A DNA stretch of 64,000 nucleotides from Photobacterium aquimaris (lineage in GTDB: Bacteria; Pseudomonadota; Gammaproteobacteria; Enterobacterales; Vibrionaceae): contig NZ_MSCC01000001.1 in the NCBI RefSeq assembly GCF_002954455.1, positions 1 to 64,000 of the forward strand, given 5' to 3'. The notes under the pieces were generated by a model. The model was not told the DNA's origin. It worked only from the letters and a program-made list of their open reading frames with translations, and ran no database searches. The translations under genes were made by a program, and so were the position numbers. This document shows, piece after piece, positions 39,968 through 51,371 of this stretch (position 1 is its first letter; each line of letters starts with the position of its first letter).

Positions 39968-39995
39968 AAACGCCTGCTTATGAGCAGGCGTTTTT
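39968..39995 (-). terminator. Rho-independent terminator of leuABCD
   Basis: AAACGCCTGCT pairs with AGCAGGCGTTT around a four-base loop, 15 bases past the leuD stop. T-rich tracts follow on both strands, so it may act both ways. Confidence 0.8.
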
Positions 39996-40009
39996 ATTAG
40001 CCGAGCTAA

Positions 40010-40618
40010 CTACGCAAGATAAGAGGGAATATTGGCTTCGTAATCAGCAATTTTTGCTTGGTATTGTAGGGTTAAGCCAATGTTATCAAGCCCGTTTAAT
40101 AGGCAGTGACGGCGAAATTCATCAATTTCAAAGGAGTATTGAAGGCCATTAGCACTGACAGTCATGGCTTCAAGATCAACCGTGATCGTTGCGCCAACGG
40201 TTGTTTCAACAAATTTAAATAATTGATCAATTTGTTGATCTGTCAGGCGAACAGGAATCATTTGGTTATTGATTGAATTACCATAAAAAATATCGGCAAA
40301 GCTAGGTGCAATCATGACTTGAATGCCGTAATCAGCTAATGCCCATGGTGCATGTTCGCGCGACGATCCACAGCCAAAGTTTTCACGCGCCAGTAAAATG
40401 GTAGCGCCTTGGTAGCGCGGAGCGTTCATTATAAAATCAGGATTAGGCTGTTTGCCTGCATCATCTAAAAAGCGCCAATCATGAAATAAATGCTGCCCAA
40501 AACCTGTGCGCGTCACTTTTTGTAAAAACTGCTTTGGAATAATGGCATCGGTATCAATATTGGCAGTATTTAATGGCACCACCAATCCGGTATGTTGAGT
40601 AAAACCTGTCATGTTCAA
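40010..40618 (-). CDS. leuD: 3-isopropylmalate dehydratase small subunit
   Basis: LeuD pairs with LeuC to isomerise 2- and 3-isopropylmalate. The 202-residue protein has the swivel-domain marks [34 protein letters not shown] (the substrate-binding loop, about residues 70-87) and [26 protein letters not shown] precedes the ATG. It starts 9 bases after leuC and is the last gene of leuABCD. Confidence 0.97.
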   Translation of the reverse strand: MNMTGFTQHTGLVVPLNTANIDTDAIIPKQFLQKVTRTGFGQHLFHDWRFLDDAGKQPNPDFIMNAPRYQGATILLARENFGCGSSREHAPWALADYGIQVMIAPSFADIFYGNSINNQMIPVRLTDQQIDQLFKFVETTVGATITVDLEAMTVSANGLQYSFEIDEFRRHCLLNGLDNIGLTLQYQAKIADYEANIPSYLA

Positions 40619-40627
40619 ATCCTTTTG

Positions 40628-42064
40628 TTACGCAGATACGGGATCAAGTTGGCGAATATCAATAAAGCGACCAGCACACGCTGCCGCTGCCGCCATCGCG
40701 GGGCTAACTAAATGGGTGCGACCATCACGACCTTGACGACCTTCAAAGTTACGGTTACTAGTAGAAGCGCAGCGTTCACCAGGGCCTAAGCGATCGTTAT
40801 TCATAGCTAAACACATAGAACACCCAGGTAGTCGCCATTCAAAACCAGCATCAATGAAGATTTTATCTAACCCTTCTTGCTCTGCTTGTGCTTTAACTTG
40901 TTCTGAGCCTGGAACGACTAAAGCTTGGACGTTAGCTGCCACTTTTCGACCTTTGGCAATCGCTGCGGCTGCGCGCATATCTTCGATACGTGAGTTAGTG
41001 CACGAACCGATAAACACTTTATCAACCGCGTAATCAGACAGTGATTTTTGCGCTTCTAATCCCATGTAGGCTAATGCTTTTTTAGCTGAGGTTTGTTCTA
41101 CTGGATCAGTAAAACTTTCAGGTGTTGGAATCGGTTCATCTACTGCAATCACTTGGCCTGGATTGGTACCCCATGTGACTTGCGGCTTTATCTCTTTAGC
41201 ATCAAGCGTTACAACGGCATCAAACTCGGCATCAGGATCGGATTTTAATGATGTCCAGTATGCTACAGCGGCATCAAAGTCAGCGTCTTTCGGTGCAAAT
41301 TCACGATCTTTAATATAATCAAAGGTGGTTTGATCTGGTGCAATTAAGCCAGCTTTTGCACCGAGTTCAATGGCCATGTTACACACTGTCATACGACCTT
41401 CCATACTAAGGTCGGTGATAGCTTCACCACAGAACTCAACCACATAACCGGTTCCGCCTGCAGCAGTGGTTTTGCCTATAATTGCCAGTACGATATCTTT
41501 CGCGGTAATGCCTTGTGCCACTTTGCCGTTAACTTCAATCTTCATGGTTTTAGCACGAGATTGTTTTAGAGTTTGAGTAGCTAATACGTGTTCTACTTCC
41601 GAGGTGCCAATACCGAAAGCTAAGGCACCAAAGGCTCCATGGGTGGCGGTATGTGAGTCGCCACAAACAATGGTCATACCGGGTAAGGTAATACCAAGTT
41701 CAGGCCCCATTACATGGACAATACCCTGATATTTATGGTTTAAGTCATATAATGTAACTCCAAAATCAGCACAGTTCTTGGCAAGTGTTTCCATTTGTAT
41801 TCGTGCCATTTCACCTGATGCGTTGATGTCTTTGGTTTGAGTTGAAACATTATGATCCATAGTGGCAAAGGTTTTAGATACTTGGCGAACACGACGACCT
41901 TTTTCGCGCAAACCATCAAATGCTTGGGGTGAAGTAACTTCATGCACTAAATGGCGATCAATGTACAAAATTGGGTTTTCACCTGCTGCTGCAACAACGA
42001 CATGCGCATCATAAACTTTTTGATATAGTGTTTTAGCAGTCGTTGACGATGTGTTATTCGACAT
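40628..42064 (-). CDS. leuC: 3-isopropylmalate dehydratase large subunit
   Basis: LeuC carries the 4Fe-4S cluster. Cysteine ligands are visible in [17 protein letters not shown] (about residue 357) and in [10 protein letters not shown] (two cysteines, about 417 and 420). [24 protein letters not shown] is the aconitase signature. At 478 residues it is about 12 longer than E. coli LeuC, from a Ser/Asn/Thr-rich N-terminus. The ATG at 42064 is backed by AAGGAG directly after the leuB stop. Confidence 0.97.
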   Translation of the reverse strand: MSNNTSSTTAKTLYQKVYDAHVVVAAAGENPILYIDRHLVHEVTSPQAFDGLREKGRRVRQVSKTFATMDHNVSTQTKDINASGEMARIQMETLAKNCADFGVTLYDLNHKYQGIVHVMGPELGITLPGMTIVCGDSHTATHGAFGALAFGIGTSEVEHVLATQTLKQSRAKTMKIEVNGKVAQGITAKDIVLAIIGKTTAAGGTGYVVEFCGEAITDLSMEGRMTVCNMAIELGAKAGLIAPDQTTFDYIKDREFAPKDADFDAAVAYWTSLKSDPDAEFDAVVTLDAKEIKPQVTWGTNPGQVIAVDEPIPTPESFTDPVEQTSAKKALAYMGLEAQKSLSDYAVDKVFIGSCTNSRIEDMRAAAAIAKGRKVAANVQALVVPGSEQVKAQAEQEGLDKIFIDAGFEWRLPGCSMCLAMNNDRLGPGERCASTSNRNFEGRQGRDGRTHLVSPAMAAAAACAGRFIDIRQLDPVSA

Positions 42065-42075
42065 AATGATGCTCC

Positions 42076-43215
<1,140 letters not shown>

Positions 43216-44757
43216 TTATTGGCTATTTTGTTGTTTGATGGTTGCGATTTGATCTGCGCGATGAATACTATTGATAACATGGATCAGAGCCTGACCTGAT
43301 GCCTCAACAATATCGGTGGCTAAACCGGTACCGTGATATTTGCGACCTTTATAATTAGCAATGATATCTGCTTGGCCTAAGCCATCTTCACCTTCGCCTT
43401 TGGCGGTAAGATCAAATTTATCTAATACGATTTCATAACCGGTTAGACGATAGATACATTGATAAAGTGCATCGACCGGCCCGTTGCCCACAGCGGCTTC
43501 ACACTTTTCTTCGCTGCCACATTGAAGCTTAATACTGGTGGTGGCCATCACGCTGCCCGATTGAACGCTTAAATAGTTTATTTTAAAAAAGTCATCTTCA
43601 TCGCGCAGGTTAGCAAAATGCATTAATGCTTCTAGATCGTAATCAAATACTTGGCCTTTACGATCAGCGAGCTTTAAGAAGTCAGCGTAAAGTTTATCTA
43701 GATCATAGTCGTGTTCGGTGTAGCCTAATGTATCCATATGACTTTTAACGGCGGCTCGGCCAGAGCGACTAGTCAGGTTTAATGCCTGATTTTTAAGGCC
43801 GATAGAGGTTGGGGTCATGATCTCGTAGGTGTTTTTATTTTTCAGCATTCCATCTTGGTGGATTCCTGATGAGTGACTAAAGGCATTGCCGCCAACAATG
43901 GCTTTATTCGCTTGAATTGGCATATTGCATAGCTGACTGACCATTTTGCTGGTGCGATGAATTTCGTCATGTTTGATATTGGTATGGACGCCCAAAAGCG
44001 ATTGGCGAGTTTTAATGATCATTGCGATTTCTTCGAGAGCGCAGTTACCAGCACGTTCACCCAGACCATTTATGGTGCCTTCTACTTGACGAGCTCCGGC
44101 TTGAATTGCTGCCATTGAGTTAGCCACTGACATGCCAAGATCATCATGGCAGTGAACAGAGATGACGGCTTTATCGATATTAGGCACTCGATCAAACAGT
44201 TGGCTAATAATGCCACCAAATTCACTTGGCAGAGTATAACCAACAGTATCTGGAATATTAATGGTATTAGCACCTGCATCAATAGCGGCTTCCACCATGC
44301 GACATAGGTTATCAATCGGTGTTCGTCCTGCATCCTCACAGGAGAATTCGACATCATCAGTATATTTACGCGCCCGTTTTACAGCAGCAACACCCATCTC
44401 AATCACATCATCATAGCTACGACGTAGCTTATCTTGTACATGAACAGTTGAGGTTGAAATAAAGGTATGAATGCGAAATGCTTCGGCAACTTTTAATGAT
44501 TCAGCTGCAACATCAATATCTTTTGCAACGGCACGAGAAAGGGCACAGATACGACTATGTTTAATGTGCTTAGCTATAGTCTGTACTGATTCAAAATCAC
44601 CGGGAGATGAGATCGGAAAGCCGGCTTCGATGACATCGACACCTAAACGTTCAAGTGCATAGGCTATTTGTAATTTTTCTTTAACGGTTAAACTGGCTGA
44701 TAATGCTTGCTCGCCATCACGCAACGTTGTATCAAAAATAATGACCTGATCTTTCAT
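43216..44757 (-). CDS. leuA: 2-isopropylmalate synthase
   Basis: LeuA condenses 2-ketoisovalerate with acetyl-CoA, the first committed step to leucine. The 513-residue protein has an N-terminal TIM barrel ([21 protein letters not shown]; metal histidines in SVHCHDDLG, catalytic [12 protein letters not shown]) and a C-terminal leucine-binding regulatory domain (about residue 390 on, [15 protein letters not shown]). AAAAGGAT gives the start at 44757. First structural gene behind the leuL attenuator. Confidence 0.97.
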   Translation of the reverse strand: MKDQVIIFDTTLRDGEQALSASLTVKEKLQIAYALERLGVDVIEAGFPISSPGDFESVQTIAKHIKHSRICALSRAVAKDIDVAAESLKVAEAFRIHTFISTSTVHVQDKLRRSYDDVIEMGVAAVKRARKYTDDVEFSCEDAGRTPIDNLCRMVEAAIDAGANTINIPDTVGYTLPSEFGGIISQLFDRVPNIDKAVISVHCHDDLGMSVANSMAAIQAGARQVEGTINGLGERAGNCALEEIAMIIKTRQSLLGVHTNIKHDEIHRTSKMVSQLCNMPIQANKAIVGGNAFSHSSGIHQDGMLKNKNTYEIMTPTSIGLKNQALNLTSRSGRAAVKSHMDTLGYTEHDYDLDKLYADFLKLADRKGQVFDYDLEALMHFANLRDEDDFFKINYLSVQSGSVMATTSIKLQCGSEEKCEAAVGNGPVDALYQCIYRLTGYEIVLDKFDLTAKGEGEDGLGQADIIANYKGRKYHGTGLATDIVEASGQALIHVINSIHRADQIATIKQQNSQ

Positions 44758-44827
44758 AGTGACATCCTTTTAAATATAAGCCGATATAAGGCTGAGTTCC
44801 GCATTCACTTGCGCTGGTCAAAATATG

Positions 44828-44856
44828 AAAAAACCCGCGCTTGTTTGCGCGGGTTT
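44828..44856 (-). terminator. leu operon attenuator terminator
   Basis: On the minus strand AAACCCGCGC pairs with GCGCGGGTTT and is followed by a T-run (six T). Its 5' arm can instead pair with CGCGGGTT at 44890-44897, just downstream of the leader peptide stop, giving the alternative antiterminator expected for attenuation. A small hairpin (CGTGA/TCACG) covers the leader stop codon. Confidence 0.85.
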
Positions 44857-44900
44857 TGAAATCTTTGGTGGTGTTTCCCACTCGATAGCAACCCGCGTGA

Positions 44901-44951
44901 TTATGTCACGATAAGGAGGAGTGCTAAGAGAATAGAGAAACGTGTTTTCAT
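44901..44951 (-). CDS. leuL: leu operon leader peptide LeuL
   Basis: This 16-codon ORF reads MKTRFSILLALLLIVT and ends at a TAA at 44901. Five of its residues are leucine, packed as LLALLL, and three use CTC, a codon little used in this AT-rich DNA. It ends about 45 bases before an intrinsic terminator that overlaps an antiterminator arm, 144 bases upstream of leuA. Stalling of ribosomes at the leucine codons when charged tRNA-Leu is scarce would favour antitermination. The ribosome site is weak. Too short for ordinary gene finders. Confidence 0.88.
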   Translation of the reverse strand: MKTRFSILLALLLIVT

Positions 44952-44985
44952 TTTATTAAAGACTTCAGTTAATTTGGTTAACAAA

Positions 44986-45015
44986 TGAATATCAAATAGA
45001 TAGGCTATAGGTCAA
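44986..45015 (-). promoter_or_regulatory. Putative promoter of leuLABCD
   Basis: On the minus strand TTGACC (45010-45015) and TATTCA (44986-44991) are 18 bases apart, about 35 bases upstream of the leuL ATG. Confidence 0.45.
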
Positions 45016-45616
45016 CCAAAAGTTGTTTTTTTTTGTACTTTACATGTGGGATTTTGCGATTAAAAGCGAGAAAAATGGTGTTAAATTAGTTTAAAAGTAA
45101 GCACCTACCAACTATGATAATAGAAGTTAACCGTTCATATTAATAAGAATATCAATTATATATTTTGTCAATAATATAATAATTAGTAATTGCTACTAAT
45201 CATTATATTTATATATTGGTGATTATTAACTTTAAATATATACAAAAATTAAATATATAATAAGTCTATAGTATTTTTGTTGTGAATTTTAAATTGAAAA
45301 TAAATGATTATTCTTGAAATAAAAACGCTATTTTATCTTATTTTATTAACGATCTTTTTATTTATATTAAATTTAAAATTCTTAATTTTAATTGCAAATT
45401 ATTGATATGTTTGTATTTATTTTTCTGAATTATAATTAAATAAGTGTCTGTTCATATTATCTTATTTTCTATTATTAGTTTCATCAATCTATATGGTTGA
45501 TACTTAGCGCATCCCAACAAGGGCATTCAAAGCAGACACTGTAGATAATTAAAATAACGTCTAAGTGAGTATGGCATTGCGATGCACTAATAATAATTAA
45601 ATTATAGAGGTATACC
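45016..45616. promoter_or_regulatory. Long AT-rich leuA-leuO control region
   Basis: About 600 bases of very AT-rich DNA separate the leu promoter from leuO, far richer in A and T than the flanking genes. ATATAATAATTAGTA (45174-45188) and its near-perfect inverted copy (45194-45208, one mismatch) form a 15-bp inverted repeat of the kind used by LysR-type regulators. A 33-codon Leu/Ile-rich ORF (45304-45405) has no good ribosome site. H-NS binding and LeuO autoregulation are plausible by analogy only. Confidence 0.55.
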
Positions 45617-46576
45617 ATGAGCCGAACGACTACTTCAGTTTCTGCCGTTGATAATTACAGCATGGAATCAACATTACGCAGTGTTGATCTTAATTTATTG
45701 ACAGTTTTTGATGCTGTTATGCAGGAACAAAATATTACTCGTGCCGCGCAAAATTTAGGTATGTCGCAACCGGCAGTAAGTAATGCAGTTGCACGTTTAA
45801 AAGTGATGTTTAATGATGAATTATTTATTCGTCATGGTCGCGGTATTCAACCAACGCAACGCGCTAAACAATTGTTTGGTCCATTACGTCAGGCGCTACA
45901 GTTAGTAAAAAATGAATTACCATGTTCTATCTTTACACCATTAACATCAAACCGCACTTTTAAACTTGCCATTTGTAGTCCTTCCGATATGCGTTTTGCG
46001 CCAACAGTATTATCGACGATGCGCGAGCAAGCACCAAATATTCAGCTCCAACTAGAAGCTGAATTAGATGCAGAATTACCACAAAAAATGCGTTATCAAG
46101 AAGTGGATTTTGTAATTGATTACGCACGTTTTGACGACGATGGTTTTTGTAGCACCGAGCTATTTTGCGATGAGTTAGTAGCAATTGTCGCTAATAATCA
46201 CCCACGTATTGGCGACAGTATTTCTGCTGATGAGTTTAATACTGAAATGCATGCAGTTCTAAAATCAGTATCAGATGTCAAAATGTTCGCTGATGATATT
46301 TATAACCACAGCGCAGTAAATTGTCAGGATGCATACCAAGGCGCAAGCCTAAACGACATTATGTTTGTCGTTAGTCAATCTGAGTTGATTGCTGTTGCTC
46401 CACGCTGGTTAGCTGAAGCGTCTGCTGACAACTTACAACTTAAGGTACTACCGTTACCATTTGCTAACGCTAAGATCACAGGCTATCTAAGCTGGCATGA
46501 ATCTACACAGAAAGATAAAGGTAATATCTGGATGCGTGATCAACTAATGGCTATCTGTGGTGATCTGACCAGCTAA
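45617..46576 (+). CDS. leuO: LysR-type regulator LeuO
   Basis: LeuO is a global LysR-type regulator that counters H-NS and, in vibrios, links to ToxR and stress responses. The 319-residue protein has an N-terminal winged helix (LRSVDLNLLTVFDAVMQEQNITRAAQNLGMSQPAVSNAVARLK, about residues 20-62) and a substrate-binding fold. The N-terminal 18-residue extension before the HTH is typical of LeuO. It faces leuABCD across a 660-base region and lies before the acyl-CoA synthetase gene and ilvIH, as in other Vibrionaceae. GAGG precedes the ATG. Confidence 0.93.
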   Translation: MSRTTTSVSAVDNYSMESTLRSVDLNLLTVFDAVMQEQNITRAAQNLGMSQPAVSNAVARLKVMFNDELFIRHGRGIQPTQRAKQLFGPLRQALQLVKNELPCSIFTPLTSNRTFKLAICSPSDMRFAPTVLSTMREQAPNIQLQLEAELDAELPQKMRYQEVDFVIDYARFDDDGFCSTELFCDELVAIVANNHPRIGDSISADEFNTEMHAVLKSVSDVKMFADDIYNHSAVNCQDAYQGASLNDIMFVVSQSELIAVAPRWLAEASADNLQLKVLPLPFANAKITGYLSWHESTQKDKGNIWMRDQLMAICGDLTS

Positions 46577-46597
46577 TAATTGATATAGCGCTACTAT

Positions 46598-46625
46598 AAA
46601 GCCAGCTTAAATGCTGGCTTTTTTA
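46598..46625 (+). terminator. Rho-independent terminator of leuO
   Basis: AAAGCCAGC pairs with GCTGGCTTT around a six-base loop and is followed by TTTT. Confidence 0.85.
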
Positions 46626-46894
46626 TTGGTTGAATAAAATCATATGAGCTAACGTAACGGTATTTTGATTGGCATGACTTAAAGCTGATATTTCTACGCT
46701 AATTATTTATTACGATTTTTGGTTATGAGGCCATGTTATTTATAGATTCTTACACTTTTACTGTTTAGTTAAAAAGTTATTGAAGACAATAAGTAAGCAG
46801 GTATAGAGTGATAAGGATCATTACAAACTATAATTTAATATGCATTATAGTTGGCTTTTTAAAGACTGAATTGTAGACTGCACCTCTCAAAATA

Positions 46895-46912
46895 AGCTTA
46901 CAAGTGTAAGCT
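46895..46912. promoter_or_regulatory. FabR/DesT-like operator upstream of the acyl-CoA synthetase gene
   Basis: AGCTTACAAGTGTAAGCT has perfect 8-bp arms around two central bases and keeps the ACA-NN-TGT core. That shape matches, from memory, the 18-bp operators of the TetR-family fatty-acid regulators FabR and DesT. It ends 17 bases before the start codon, so a bound repressor would block transcription or initiation. The regulator itself is not in this window. Confidence 0.5.
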
Positions 46913-46929
46913 AAAAAAATAGAGTACTT

Positions 46930-48753
46930 ATGGCACAACATGATTTCCATATTGTTCACCGTATTCGTCAGCAAATTGCGCGCTTAGGCGACAGTCCTGC
47001 TTTACGTCATCAAGTTAATGGTGAGTGGCAAGATATTAGCTGGAATAATTTTGGTGAAAAAATTCAACAATTAGCATTAGCATTGTTAAATCAAGGGCTA
47101 GCAGTACAAGATAAAGTGGGTATCTTTGCTAATAATATGCCTCGTTGGACTGTTGCTGATTTTGCCTCACTGTATAACCGTTGTGTTACGGTTCCTATTT
47201 ATCCAACCAATACAGCTCAACAAACGGCTTATATTCTGCAAGATTCGAATGTTAAAGTACTGTTTGTTGGCGAGCAAGCACAGTTAAATACTGCTATTGC
47301 GATTGCTGAACAATGTCCAAATTTAGAACGCATTGTCGCACTAACCGATGATGTTGAATTACCTCAGCATCCTTTAGTTTGTCATTATGCTGATTTTTTA
47401 AAGACCGCAAGTGCAGAGCATCAGCCTGAGCTGGATATGCGTCTTGATAATTTAGTCATGGATGATTTATTAACCCTGATTTATACCTCCGGTACTACCG
47501 GTACGCCAAAAGGGGTGATGTTAGATTACGCCAACGTTGCCTCACAAATTATTGCGCATGATGAGCGTTTAGCACTTGATGAAGGCGGTACTTCATTGTG
47601 CTTTTTGCCGTTATCGCATGTGTTTGAACGTGCTTGGACATTCTATGTATTACACCGTGGTGTGATTAACTGCTACCTTTCTGATACCAATAAGCTTAAA
47701 GAAGCATTGGTGAATGTTAAGCCTAACTATATGTCTGCTGTGCCACGGGTATACGAGAAAATATATTCTGGCGTTCATGAAAAAGTGTCACGAGCACCGT
47801 TTCAACGTAAGGTTATTTTTACTTGGGCTGTGAATATGGGAGCAAGAATGTCACTTGCTCGCCAGCAAGGTCGTGAACCATCTTGGTTATTAAAAAAGAG
47901 TTATAACCTTGCCGATAAAATGGTGCTATCTAAACTGCGCGCGGTACTGGGTGGTAACATCAAGTGTATGCCATGTGGTGGTGCTAAGTTAGATGCTGGC
48001 ATCGGCCGTTTTTTCCATGCAATAGGCATTAACGTAAAGTTAGGCTATGGCATGACAGAAACCACTGCGACGGTGTCTTGTTGGGATGATCGCTGTTATA
48101 ACCCTGATTCAATTGGTATGCCAATGCCAGGTGCTGAAGTAAAAATTGGTAAAGATAATGAAATTTTAGTACGTGGTCCGATGGTGATGCGTGGCTATTA
48201 CAATATGCCAGAAGAGACAGCGAACAACTTTACTGATGATGGATTTCTTAAAACGGGTGATGCGGGTTATATCGATGAGCAAGGTAACTTGTTTATTACC
48301 GATCGTATCAAAGAGTTAATGAAAACATCGGGCGGTAAGTATATTGCACCACAAGTGATTGAAGGTGCGATTGGTAAAGATCATTTAATTGAACAGATTG
48401 CCGTTATTGCCGATACTCGTAAGTTTGTATCTGCATTAATTGTACCGTGCTTTGAAACCCTAGAGGAGCATGCGCGTGAACTTAACATTAAATATCAAGA
48501 CCGAATGGAGTTGGTTAAACATAGCCAAATTGTTGAGTTAATTGAAAAACGCGTTATTGAACTTCAAAAAGATTTAGCCCGTTTTGAGCAAGTGAAAAAA
48601 TTCACCTTACTACCAAAATCGTTTTCGATGGATAAAGGTGAACTGACACCCACTCAAAAATTACGTCGTAAAGTGATTCAAGATCGTTACCATAAAGAGA
48701 TTGAACATATGTACGAAGAAAGCCACAAAAAAGCTCAACAAAAAGACGACTAA
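46930..48753 (+). CDS. Long-chain acyl-CoA synthetase (AMP-binding)
   Basis: This 607-residue adenylate-forming enzyme activates fatty acids as acyl-CoA at the membrane face. Conserved motifs are [16 protein letters not shown] (phosphate loop, about residues 185-200), [14 protein letters not shown] (about 375), [22 protein letters not shown] (about 440) and the C-terminal [13 protein letters not shown] with the catalytic lysine. Large FAA1-type insertions distinguish it from E. coli FadD, so I give no symbol. It lies between leuO and ilvIH and has its own terminator, with a FabR/DesT-like operator at its start. Confidence 0.92.
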   Translation: MAQHDFHIVHRIRQQIARLGDSPALRHQVNGEWQDISWNNFGEKIQQLALALLNQGLAVQDKVGIFANNMPRWTVADFASLYNRCVTVPIYPTNTAQQTAYILQDSNVKVLFVGEQAQLNTAIAIAEQCPNLERIVALTDDVELPQHPLVCHYADFLKTASAEHQPELDMRLDNLVMDDLLTLIYTSGTTGTPKGVMLDYANVASQIIAHDERLALDEGGTSLCFLPLSHVFERAWTFYVLHRGVINCYLSDTNKLKEALVNVKPNYMSAVPRVYEKIYSGVHEKVSRAPFQRKVIFTWAVNMGARMSLARQQGREPSWLLKKSYNLADKMVLSKLRAVLGGNIKCMPCGGAKLDAGIGRFFHAIGINVKLGYGMTETTATVSCWDDRCYNPDSIGMPMPGAEVKIGKDNEILVRGPMVMRGYYNMPEETANNFTDDGFLKTGDAGYIDEQGNLFITDRIKELMKTSGGKYIAPQVIEGAIGKDHLIEQIAVIADTRKFVSALIVPCFETLEEHARELNIKYQDRMELVKHSQIVELIEKRVIELQKDLARFEQVKKFTLLPKSFSMDKGELTPTQKLRRKVIQDRYHKEIEHMYEESHKKAQQKDD

Positions 48754-48777
48754 GTTGTTTTTTGCTTATATTTAAGA

Positions 48778-48802
48778 AAGAAGCCTATTTGGCTTCTTTT
48801 TT
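48778..48802 (+). terminator. Rho-independent terminator of the acyl-CoA synthetase gene
   Basis: AAGAAGCC pairs with GGCTTCTT around a five-base loop, followed by TTTT. Confidence 0.8.
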
Positions 48803-49084
48803 ATGGCTGTTATATAGTGATAACCTCTAATTTATTAGTTGGTAATAGTCGTTACTATCAGCTTATTAGTTAATTTTTATATAACGCATTGGTAATTACA
48901 CTCTCGGCAGATAAAAACCGTAAATTCCTATTTTGATCTAGCAATGAATGCTGCAAAAGCGTTAAGGTTGTTGCAGTTGTTCGCATCTGTTATTGCAAAT
49001 GTGATAAACATAGCATGCTTAGTCATGTCTTTTATTAGGCTAAAAATAAGCCCTAACTATGTTTCATCGATCTGGAGACAAAAT
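48803..49084. promoter_or_regulatory. ilvIH upstream region
   Basis: About 280 bases without a supported gene. The ilvI frame stays open back to 48944, but the ribosome site GGAGA at 49074 marks 49085 as the start. In E. coli this region binds Lrp; I cannot confirm Lrp sites by eye. Confidence 0.35.
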
Positions 49085-50803
49085 ATGGAAATGTTGTCTG
49101 GCGCAGATATGATCGTTCGATCAATGATCGATCAAGGCGTTAAGCATATCTTCGGCTATCCCGGAGGTTCGGTTCTTGATATTTATGACGCACTGCATGA
49201 AAAAAGTGATATTGAACATGTGCTAGTACGTCATGAACAAGCTGCAGTACATATGGCTGATGGCTATGCACGAGCCACAGGTGATGTTGGGGTCGTGCTT
49301 GTTACTTCAGGCCCTGGTGCAACTAATGCGATTACGGGTATTGCAACGGCGTATATGGACTCAATTCCATTAGTGGTATTGTCTGGCCAAGTAATGAGTA
49401 ATCTTATTGGTAATGATGCTTTTCAAGAGTGTGATATGGTTGGTATCTCACGACCTGTGGTTAAGCACAGCTTTCTAGTAACAAAACCTGAAGATATTCC
49501 TACTATTATCAAAAAAGCTTTCTATATCGCTGCGAGTGGCCGTCCAGGCCCTGTTGTGGTCGATATTCCTAAAGATATGCTCAATCCGGCACAAACCTAT
49601 CCGTATCAATATCCTCAATCGATTGCATTACGTTCATATAATCCGACCACACAAGGCCACAAAGGTCAGATTAAACGTGGTGTAAAAGCCTTATTAGCTG
49701 CCAAACAACCCGTACTCTATGTCGGTGGTGGTGCAATTATGTCAAGTTGCAGTGAGCAACTAATGGCTTTAGCTGAAAACTTAAATATTCCGGTTGTTAA
49801 TACCCTCATGGGACTTGGCGCCTTTCCAGGTACACATCAGAAATGTTTAGGCATGCTCGGTATGCATGGCACCTATGAAGCGAATATGGCAATGCATAAC
49901 GCAGATTTAATTTTTGGTATTGGGGTTAGATTTGATGATCGAACTACCAATAATCTTGAGAAATACTGCCCAAATGCCACTATTATGCATATCGATATTG
50001 ATCCATCATCGATATCAAAAACAGTCGCGGTTGATATTCCGATTGTTGGTTCGGCTGAGACTGTGCTTACCAGTATGCTTAAGCTAATTAGTGAACAAGA
50101 TAGCGCTGAGCATCAACAATTATTACAACCATGGTGGCAACAAATTGCAACGTGGCGTCAGCGTCAGTGTTTACGGTATGACACCACGAGTGAGCGTATT
50201 AAGCCGCAACAGGTGATTGAATCTTTGTACCGTCTTACTGGTGGCGATGCCTATGTCACCTCTGATGTTGGTCAGCATCAAATGTTTGCTGCTTTGTATT
50301 ATCCGTTTGATAAGCCTCGGCGTTGGATTAACTCCGGTGGACTTGGCACTATGGGCTTTGGTTTACCTGCTGCGATGGGAGTGAAGTTTGCACTGCCTGA
50401 TGCTGAAGTCGTGTGTGTAACGGGGGATGGCAGTATTCAAATGAATATTCAAGAGCTTTCAACCGCATTGCAATACGATATACCAGTGAAAATTATCAAC
50501 CTCAATAACCGTTTTCTTGGCATGGTAAAGCAATGGCAAGATATGATTTATCAAGGTCGCCATTCTCAATCGTATATGGACTCTGTACCTGACTTTGCCG
50601 CTATTTCAGAAGCCTATGGTCATGTTGGCGTAAGGATATCTGATCCCAAATTACTAGATCAGCAATTAGAGCAAGCATTAGCCTTAAAAGATAAGTTGGT
50701 ATTTATTGATATTAGTGTTGATGAAACTGAGCACGTATATCCAATGCTTATTCGTGGTGGTGCAATGAGTGACATGTGGTTAAGTAAGACGGAGCGAACT
50801 TAA
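49085..50803 (+). CDS. ilvI: Acetolactate synthase III large subunit
   Basis: IlvI makes 2-acetolactate from pyruvate with thiamine diphosphate, the common step to valine, leucine and isoleucine. From 49085 the product is 572 residues (E. coli 574). [28 protein letters not shown] is canonical. The catalytic glutamate is in [17 protein letters not shown], and the ThDP-binding motif starts at [17 protein letters not shown] and ends near [14 protein letters not shown]. It overlaps ilvH by one base (TAATG). Confidence 0.96.
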   Translation: MEMLSGADMIVRSMIDQGVKHIFGYPGGSVLDIYDALHEKSDIEHVLVRHEQAAVHMADGYARATGDVGVVLVTSGPGATNAITGIATAYMDSIPLVVLSGQVMSNLIGNDAFQECDMVGISRPVVKHSFLVTKPEDIPTIIKKAFYIAASGRPGPVVVDIPKDMLNPAQTYPYQYPQSIALRSYNPTTQGHKGQIKRGVKALLAAKQPVLYVGGGAIMSSCSEQLMALAENLNIPVVNTLMGLGAFPGTHQKCLGMLGMHGTYEANMAMHNADLIFGIGVRFDDRTTNNLEKYCPNATIMHIDIDPSSISKTVAVDIPIVGSAETVLTSMLKLISEQDSAEHQQLLQPWWQQIATWRQRQCLRYDTTSERIKPQQVIESLYRLTGGDAYVTSDVGQHQMFAALYYPFDKPRRWINSGGLGTMGFGLPAAMGVKFALPDAEVVCVTGDGSIQMNIQELSTALQYDIPVKIINLNNRFLGMVKQWQDMIYQGRHSQSYMDSVPDFAAISEAYGHVGVRISDPKLLDQQLEQALALKDKLVFIDISVDETEHVYPMLIRGGAMSDMWLSKTERT

Positions 50804-51300
50804 TGCGTAGAATTATTTCGGTATTACTTGAAAACCAGCCCGGTGCGCTTTCTCGAGTAGTGGGGTTGTTTTCTCAGCGTGGTTATAACATTGAGTCATT
50901 AACCGTTGCACCCACTGATGATGCGACATTATCACGGTTAAATATAACCACTCATGTTAAAGATGAAGCGGCCTACGAACAAATAGAGAAACAACTGCAT
51001 AAGTTAATTGATATTTTAAAGGTCAGTAATATCACTGAATCGGATCATATTGAACGAGAATTAATGTTGGTCAAAGTCAAAGCCAGTGGTTTTGCACGTG
51101 CAGAAGTAAAACGCACAGCTGATATATTTCGTGGTTTAATTGTTGATGTGACCAGTCAGATTTATACCATCCAAGTGACGGGGACCAGCGAAAAACTCGA
51201 TGCTTTTTTAGCAGCAGTTAGTGAGGCTACTGACATTATTGAAGTTGCGCGTAGTGGGGTTGTTGGCCTTGCTCGTGGTGAGCGGGCGCTAAAAATATAG
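50803..51300 (+). CDS. ilvH: Acetolactate synthase III regulatory subunit
   Basis: IlvH confers valine feedback inhibition on IlvI. The 165-residue protein has an ACT domain (RRIISVLLENQPGALSRVVGLFSQRGYNIESLTVAPT, about residues 2-38) and a second domain ending RSGVVGLARGERAL. It is coupled to ilvI through a one-base overlap and followed by a terminator. Confidence 0.97.
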   Translation: MRRIISVLLENQPGALSRVVGLFSQRGYNIESLTVAPTDDATLSRLNITTHVKDEAAYEQIEKQLHKLIDILKVSNITESDHIERELMLVKVKASGFARAEVKRTADIFRGLIVDVTSQIYTIQVTGTSEKLDAFLAAVSEATDIIEVARSGVVGLARGERALKI

Positions 51301-51317
51301 TTGCAACTGTATAAAAG

Positions 51318-51352
51318 AAAACCCATGGTATCAATGTGTCATGGGTTTTTTA
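51318..51352. terminator. Terminator between ilvH and the convergent GntR gene
   Basis: AAAACCCATG pairs with CATGGGTTTT around a 12-base loop. A T-run follows on the plus strand and a weaker one on the minus strand. Confidence 0.75.
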
Positions 51353-51371
51353 TTTAATTATTAGCGTAAAA

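Larger units (their letters stand above)
46577..46929. promoter_or_regulatory. leuO terminator and acyl-CoA synthetase promoter region
   Basis: About 350 bases without a gene. AACTATAAT (46826-46834) and ATTATAGTT (46844-46852) form a perfect 9-bp inverted repeat. TTGAAG (about 46781) followed after 16 bases by TATAGA is a possible promoter. The FabR/DesT-like palindrome at 46895 is listed separately. Confidence 0.45.

Noticed and set aside
45304-45405. 33-codon Leu/Ile-rich ORF as a second leucine leader peptide for leuO
   Set aside because: No ribosome site and no terminator downstream; AT-rich DNA gives Leu/Ile/Phe-rich frames by chance. Kept only as part of the region finding.
48944-49084. 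In-frame extension of ilvI rich in Leu, Val and Ile, looking like an attenuator leader peptide
   Set aside because: There is no stop codon before ilvI, no terminator hairpin, and the GGAGA ribosome site clearly points to 49085. The residues reflect AT-rich and hydrophobic codon chance.
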